This document shows, piece by piece, positions 31,786 through 37,169 of a stretch of 37,169 bases of DNA. This DNA comes from Polyrhizophydium stewartii (taxonomy: Eukaryota > Chytridiomycota > Chytridiomycetes > Rhizophydiales). Numbering within the stretch: position 1 is the first letter of the stretch; each line of letters starts with the position of its first letter. Location: positions 1-37,169 of the forward strand of contig JADGIZ010000039.1 of assembly GCA_027604665.1 (NCBI GenBank). The letters are read 5' to 3'. The position numbers and the translations under genes were made by a program. The notes under the pieces are model-generated. The model was not told the origin of the DNA. It made no database searches and was given only the letters and a program-made list of their open reading frames with translations.

Positions 31786-34700
31786 ACCAGAACTTCAACT
31801 ATTTCTTGGCCCTTTTCATGGCTAATTATGATGCGAATACTTAAGACAAACCGCTAGGAGGCGCGTTCGAATCATATTGTTAAAGACGCATTCGGATATT
31901 TAAGATGATCAAGTAAAATAGGCTTATTTAATCGATCTAAGCCTTTAGCTCGATGGGGGGTCTGATATCAAATAGAGGGGAACCCCTGATCGCATAATAT
32001 TAGGCTATAATTTGTATATTCATAGTAACAATCGAGTTTACTCAATGAATCTAAGAATGACCGATAATATATTTTGTATTTACACCTCTATATCTATTAA
32101 AGTGAAAGGGGGTAAGCATTGAAAGGAGCGATAAATCATTGACCTATTCTCATTTCCCTTATTTGGCTTCGATCCCTCTCACTAAAGGCGGGCTAAACAA
32201 GAAGATAGGTGAAAGACTATAGTTAGATAAATGAGTGAGACTCCTGAAAAGCCGATCAGATGATTTGATACTTTCTAAATAGCTGACCCATGAAACCCAA
32301 CAATGCAGGGGGCGCCGCCCCCTAGATTTGATGAATTGATTGACTTCTAATCAAGAATGACACTCTCTAAATAAGGTGAGGATGCTCAAATGGGGCCAAA
32401 TATAACTCATCAATCTTTGATTGATTATCTGCAATAGAAGTAAGTAGATCGCATAAATCATATCAGACCCAAAATGAGAGGGTCTATAGAGCAACCGACG
32501 GGGCGACCAATCCAAATCATCTAATCAAGAAGTAAGAGAATGAACAATTAGAACTAATAAAAAAACCATAAAGGGGGGGCTGCGGCCGCAGCCGCCACCG
32601 AAGATGAAGCAGGCAATCACTCATTACAGATCACCTCTATTTGGTTAGCTCCGCGATTAGATGGTATAACAAGAAGAGGCTCGGCAAATATGTGTGATTT
32701 AATGAAGGAGGACACTCTCTAAAGACGGAATCATCAAATTGTCATACATCTTTCCTAAAGATTTGGTGTTTCTCTTGATAGATTAGCGTGATGATAAATT
32801 GTAATATTGGGCCCCCCCACCTTCGGTGGGGGGGGTGTACACATAATAATCGAGGTTTTGGTCAATTATCTGTTTTACTTATCCATCTTGAGGTAGACCC
32901 CCCCCCCCTTCATTAGATCTGATTTAGAGGGTATCTTATAAATAAGAGAGGATTAGCCTACCAATAATTAGAGATGTTTAATCTGGTCTATTAGCTTGCT
33001 TCTTCGGATTAGATATAGTTTAGTGCGAAGCACGGCAAATAGAGGGGTACCCCGAGATAATAGACTATAGAAATTCCTCGATAGTGATGAACTCCTTTTA
33101 TTTAATAGGATATATAGGGGTACCCCAATAATCGCGAAGCTGTAAAATAACTGGATAGAGTAATGTGAATAAAATGGGATAGGTAGATTACAAGTGGTAA
33201 TTGATCTCTTAATGCTAGGTAATTATGGCATAAAGCATCAATAAATAGTGTAATGAAAAGAGTCCCGGTAATCGGGACTGCATCTTAATCTAATGCCTGT
33301 AATTGTTAAGTAAGTAAAGAGTATTGGAATAGAAACTGATATTATACATTGGAAGATATGCTATGTGATTGATGAAGAGTAAATTCGATAATAGAAATTG
33401 TAATATGAATCATAAGAATATTAGATGGAGGTATAATAACCTAATGAGCAAAGACATGAAAATATTGTATGGAATCAAAAGTTCATGTACACCATTATTA
33501 GATACAGCGTATTGTACGATCCAATTGTAGAGATAGAGCATTATTACTAAAGCTAAGTATTGAGGTTAACTAATGAATGGAATTGAATAGCTTGTTAACT
33601 TAATTCTGATTATCAGGTAGATTCACAGGTTAGAACTCATTCAACTAGAAATTCTATCGTGTCTAAATCTAAAATAGCACTAAGGTAATGGTATAGGCCT
33701 GTAATAGCATCTGTATTTTATCTTAGTCTCTAATTATCCAGCTGATTAATAAAACTAATGTAGGTTATCACTAAGCATTCTAATTGCATCTAGTAAATTT
33801 AGTAATCCTAATGATCTATAGCCTTTACTACATAATTTAGATCCATTTGATGATATCTCTCTCAAGTTAGGATTAACCCCCAATTTCTAGTTTAGCATCG
33901 TCAATTCAATAATTGTCATAATCAAGAGTCAAATATATTGCTTGTATCTGAGCTAATTTGCCAATAGAACACTAAGACTAATATTATTTATTTATTTCTG
34001 ACCTTTAAGATTGATTTTAGACACCATCTTCACTTTTACATGAGTTGATTTGATGCTCTACTCAAGTTCTAGAGTTATGACGTACACTATGTATTGAGAT
34101 CGATCCAGAGGATCAACAATATTGGATCATCTATTCGGGTAAAGATTTATTTATCTATTACTTTAACTTTCCCGATCTATATGGTAAGTTAGCAAATTAT
34201 CGCGAAGCTTGACAGTTCCTCTAATTATTCTTAATAAAAATTATGCTAGACTTCAAATTGTTATGTCTCAGAATAGAGGGCAGAAAATATGCTTTCGAAA
34301 TAATAACACTAAGATTTGGACGCGGTCATGAGGCGATCGAATCATTGCCTTTAGAAGACGGACCACAAAATGAATAAGAAAAGTTAATTGCAAACTAGCT
34401 AAGCCATTTTGGATTAGATGAGGCTCCCTTCAAGTAGATCTATTATATAAAGAGATAGTTAAAGCAATGATCTTCTATTGATATTGATTATATCTTTATT
34501 AGCTGTTGGTAAAATAACATTTTAAGTAAGTCGCGGCGGAGCCGCTCCCATTATTTTAATAATTATTTGAAGCGGCTTCGCGATCATCTACACTTACCAG
34601 TGGAGGTTTAGATAATATTGATTGAAATACGATTTTGACCACCAAAAAAACTAATATAATTAGTTAGCAAAACAGTTTACACCGTTGACGATTTCTGTCC

Positions 34701-35708
34701 AAGCTAAGAGGTTTTTCACCAGTGGTTGTTTAGACTATGTCTTCTAATAATAACACGATTTTAGATTTAATTCGATTATGAATAGCCATAACAGTGGATA
34801 ATTTCCTCACCTGTCAAAATAGAATATTTGACCAATGGTAAGCTATTCTATTAGATCCTAGCTCATTAAAAAGTTTGAGGTTGAGGGGTTAGAAGAGCTA
34901 AAGGATAATTATAACAGTTATTTAAAACTGAGCAATCTTAGATTGCCTAACATTTAATAAATCAGCATCTCGAACAACTTATAGTTGTGAGAATAAAGGG
35001 TAAAGTTAATCTAAACAAACTGATTAGATAATAAAATAGAGTCTGTCGTATAATGAGATATAAAAAGTATCTATATATATGATATAGGAAATAATAAGCA
35101 ATTATAAGAATAAATATATTGATCGATAGAAGATGGGAAATACAAATAGAAAATTTTGATTGGTTCTAAATATTAATAGATCCTAATAATATCCACAATT
35201 ATTGATAGAATGGATAATTTAAAAATACATTTATTAGTCTATATAGTTATTAATGGAATAGATAAAAGACATAATATCCTTATATAGATAGATAGACCTT
35301 TAGAATTCACTAGATTCTCTATCAATAATTAGCTAATCATGTTAAATAGATTAGATATAATATAAAGCAATTTACTAAAATAAGAAATGTATATTGAGGA
35401 TAAGAAGACAATTACATTGTGATTAATTCATAAATATGTTATACGATCTATTGAGATATTTATATAATCAATAGAATTTAGATCCCAAAGGGGCGAGACA
35501 TTTATTAATAGTAAGATGTAATGTCTCTTTATTGATCATCTTTAGATAACTAGATAATCTCATTATATTAATAGTTAATATTCAGAAGATAATAATATTG
35601 CGGAAGAAGAGGGTTTAACCCACTTGAATTTAATAAAGGGTTTTACGCATTTGCGATGTTAAATTGGGGATCACTAAATTGTAATTAGTCTGACGAGTCT
35701 AGGTTCGC
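31786..35708. other. Intergenic DNA, hairpins thinning to AT-rich spacer
   Basis: No gene recognised. Hairpins include GGGGGCGCCGCCCCC (32309-32323), GGCTGCGGCCGCAGCC (32578-32593), GTCCCGGTAATCGGGAC (33262-33278) and GCGGCGGAGCCGC (about 34533). From about 35030 to 35600 the sequence is nearly pure AT with no GC element. Confidence 0.55.
32812..32834. repeat. Perfect hairpin CCCCCCCACC-TTC-GGTGGGGGGG
   Basis: Ten-base perfect stem with a three-base loop, next to TGTACACA. The loop-proximal CACCTTCGGTG recurs in milder form at several sites (CACCGAAGGTG at 29352, CACCGAAGGAGG at 8853). Confidence 0.85.
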
Positions 35709-35876
35709 TTAGCTCACCATAAATTGCTCTACAAGGGCAAATAGACCCCTACAAGGGTAATATTTGCCACTACAAGGGTTAGATTTGCCTCTACAAGGCT
35801 TCTTTCTTTGACATTCTTCGATAACTGTAGTATTGTGACATAAAGAACAACAATGTTTGGGGATAATGTTCCTCTT
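35709..35876 (-). pseudogene. Cysteine-rich 55-codon open frame with three 7-residue repeats
   Basis: On the minus strand a frame runs from just after a TAA (35879-35877) to a TAA at 35711-35709. It has seven cysteines in 55 residues, spaced CC-x2-C-x8-C-x5-C-x6-C-x6-C. The last three lie in a repeat of about seven residues (PCRGKSN, PCSGKYY, PCRGLFA) that matches the 21-bp DNA repeat here. The spacing suggests a metal-binding or knuckle-like domain, as in some nuclear transposon proteins, but I do not recognise the family. There is no ATG at the start, so this may be the tail of a larger frame-shifted coding sequence that begins in the neighbouring frame upstream. Base composition differs from the surrounding DNA. 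Low certainty that it is or was a gene. Confidence 0.3.
35729..35811. repeat. Degenerate 20-21 bp tandem repeat, four units starting CTACAAGG
   Basis: CTACAAGG occurs at 35729, 35749, 35770 and 35791, a spacing of 20, 21 and 21 bases. The remainder of each unit is diverged, with ATTTGCC shared by units two and three. The near-21-base period equals seven codons in the cysteine-rich minus-strand frame. Confidence 0.85.
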
Positions 35877-36103
35877 TTAGCGCGTGGCTTGACAGGCCAA
35901 TTAAGATTAATACATCCTTTCACTTTAATCATTTTATGTCGTTGTGGATCCATTTAAGCTGGGTTTGTTACTTTTATGTAGTTGTTTGATGGTGAGCAGT
36001 GAAGGTTAAGAGGAGGATTAGAGTGTAGGATTGGGAGGGTGCCAAATGGAGGGGTGACCAAGGGGAATGATTGAACGCATGGGCGGGAGGACCGAATTGA
36101 GTT

Positions 36104-36213
36104 GGAGGCATTAGGGTGGATTGGTTGCAGGTAAAGGAGGCATTGGGTTGTAGTTGACTGGTTGGCATGGTGAATGAGGCATTGGTTGGGGGTGGACTGG
36201 TTGTCATGGTCCG
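36104..36213. repeat. Degenerate G/T-rich minisatellite of about 32-39 bp
   Basis: GAGGCATT starts at 36105, 36137 and 36176. GACTGGTTG followed by CATGGT occurs at 36156 and 36195, exactly 39 bases apart. The plus strand here is markedly G/T-rich and C-poor, unlike either flank. It underlies the low-complexity minus-strand frames. Confidence 0.75.
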
Positions 36214-36247
36214 TTGCGAGATTATCTGGTAACTTATTGTATAACAA

Positions 36248-37169
36248 GGATTACATTATCAAATATTACATAATCAATAACGTTATTTCTTTATTAATGT
36301 AAATATGCAAGGTAATTTCCCGAATAATGTAGATGGATTCTATATATAATTATAGGGTATTAAATAAATAAGTGAATAAGCTGGGACATGAAGGTGAATC
36401 ATATATTTATATAACTATGGATTGCGAAGCACCAAGAATAAAGCATTGCTCTTATTAGATACAGTTATTAGATAAATACATCTCTTTAAGATAGAATATA
36501 TGGAAAGATAAAAAGACTGCTATTAAATCTAGACATCGATATAATAATTACTTCTATAAACTACTTGGCACTCTGATTCTTATAATTAATAGAAAGCCTA
36601 TAGAGGTTGTGTCAGTTAAGTATATAAATAATAACATGTAAGCTAAATGGTATACGTAGTGTTTATATGAATAGCTCATATCTAACATATAATAGAACTT
36701 AATTTACTTATTCTTTAAGCATTATAAACTCATACATTAGGTTTACAATATAATTATTTATTAAGTATACATCAGTTATTTATCTATTATAATAAGACAA
36801 CTATACTGTAATATGTTAATTTATATAATATTACTTTTTATGTAGTAATAGTTTAATTACGAAGTTATTAGTTATCAAATCTGTAATTAGAACTTTATTA
36901 TAAACTTACTAGCAGCTAATTAACTCAGTTATCAATATTATTAACTATGTTGTAATTCATAATTAACTTAATATAACTAATTTACTCAGGTATGAATAGA
37001 ATTATCAATACAGAAAATAGTTATATCTATTTATTCATTATTTAACTATGATAGGATTTCAATTATTTGTGTTATTTTTAACTATATTATTACTAGTTTA
37101 AAAGGTTTACGTTAATAACTGTTGTAATTATTATATTTAGAATTTTGTGTATTATTTATAACTTTAGGT
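36248..37169. other. AT-rich tail, nothing recognised
   Basis: Very AT-rich with no GC palindromes and short recurring words (TTAACTAT, TAATTA, TTATTA). Stop codons are dense in every frame. GATTGCGAAGCACC at about 36420 is a weak relative of the ATCGCGAAGC motif and is the only such sign here. Confidence 0.6.

Larger units (their letters stand above)
49..34584. repeat. Dispersed 10-mer ATCGCGAAGC (family; the span covers all copies)
   Basis: Found at 50, 3797, 7491, 7995, 11527, 27970 (G for A), 28464 (G for A), 33131 and 34199, and inverted (GCTTCGCGAT) at 34575. Two of these pairs lie in the tandem duplications. Often preceded by TA or CA and followed by T(A)A. Chance would give far fewer than one copy in this length. 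It is an imperfect palindrome (TCGCGA core, GCTTCGC hairpin when paired). Confidence 0.8.
35729..36247 (-). pseudogene. Pro/Asn/Ser-rich open frame continuing past one in-frame stop
   Basis: One minus-strand frame is open from 36247 to 35957 (97 codons), meets a single TAA at 35956-35954, then restarts with an immediate ATG at 35953 and stays open to 35729. The first part is low-complexity (Asn, Pro, Ser, Thr, His, Gln). The second begins MDPQRHKMIKVKGCINLNWP and is basic. A second frame (36207-35974) is also open and proline-rich. Because C/A-rich low-complexity DNA lacks stop codons in several frames, openness alone proves little. The MDPQRHK stretch followed, one frame over, by the cysteine-rich stretch looks like a broken gene with a frameshift near 35880. 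It resembles a nuclear-type coding sequence rather than an organelle gene, so transfer of nuclear or transposon DNA is one explanation. Confidence 0.3.

Noticed and set aside
31858..31880. GCGTTCGAATC, a T-loop-like string suggesting a tRNA
   Set aside because: The T-stem does not pair and no anticodon or acceptor stem fits on either strand.
35729..35811. Regularly spaced CTACAAGG repeats as a CRISPR array
   Set aside because: Units are only 20-21 bp with no separate repeat and spacer parts, and the remainder is related between units; this is a small tandem repeat.

Overview
The window reads as non-coding organelle DNA, most likely mitochondrial, from a eukaryote with a large, repeat-inflated organelle genome. 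It is AT-rich by eye and studded from end to end with short GC-rich palindromes. I could recognise no tRNA, no rRNA, no respiratory or photosynthetic gene, no intron endonuclease and no bacterial gene organisation. Stop codons are dense in all six frames almost everywhere. The lineage cannot be fixed from what is here. A gene-poor dinoflagellate-type mitochondrial genome, a chlorophyte organelle genome, or an expanded fungal mitochondrial genome would all fit. This is inference from architecture, not from a marker gene.

Layout. 1-6.3 kb is palindrome-rich spacer ending in a GC island (5.8-6.3 kb). 6.3-6.9 kb is an AT-only block. 7.0-8.1 kb holds an exact 504-bp tandem duplication bounded by GC palindromes, with a decayed third copy. 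8.1-16.5 kb is more palindromic spacer, with a nested palindrome at 10.72-10.83 kb related to the first 141 bases of the window. 16.5-20.5 kb is a long AT-rich block nearly free of palindromes, with some long but unconvincing open frames. 20.58-20.99 kb is a GC island that folds into a branched structure. 21-24.9 kb is spacer with a repeat cluster at 22.5-22.9 kb. 24.9-25.6 kb contains the one stretch I believe is protein-coding, or recently was: a 146-codon open frame on the minus strand (25178-25618) with T in the third position of about two thirds of its codons. 26.0-26.5 kb is another GC island. 27.56-28.55 kb is a second exact tandem duplication (494 bp). 28.6-35 kb is palindromic spacer with second copies of several dispersed elements. 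35.7-36.25 kb is compositionally foreign: on the minus strand it encodes proline/asparagine-rich and cysteine-rich open frames with internal tandem repeats. 36.25-37.17 kb is AT-rich tail.

No set of genes working together can be described. The interest lies in the repeat ecology. Several families of GC palindromes and compound elements recur, some exactly, some inverted, some with variable hairpin loops between conserved flanks. A 10-mer (ATCGCGAAGC, counting one copy with G first) recurs ten times. The two tandem duplications show recent segmental change. The hidden open frame at 25.2-25.6 kb and the paired element (A+B) shared by 22.6-22.9 and 31.56-31.77 kb are the items most worth following up.
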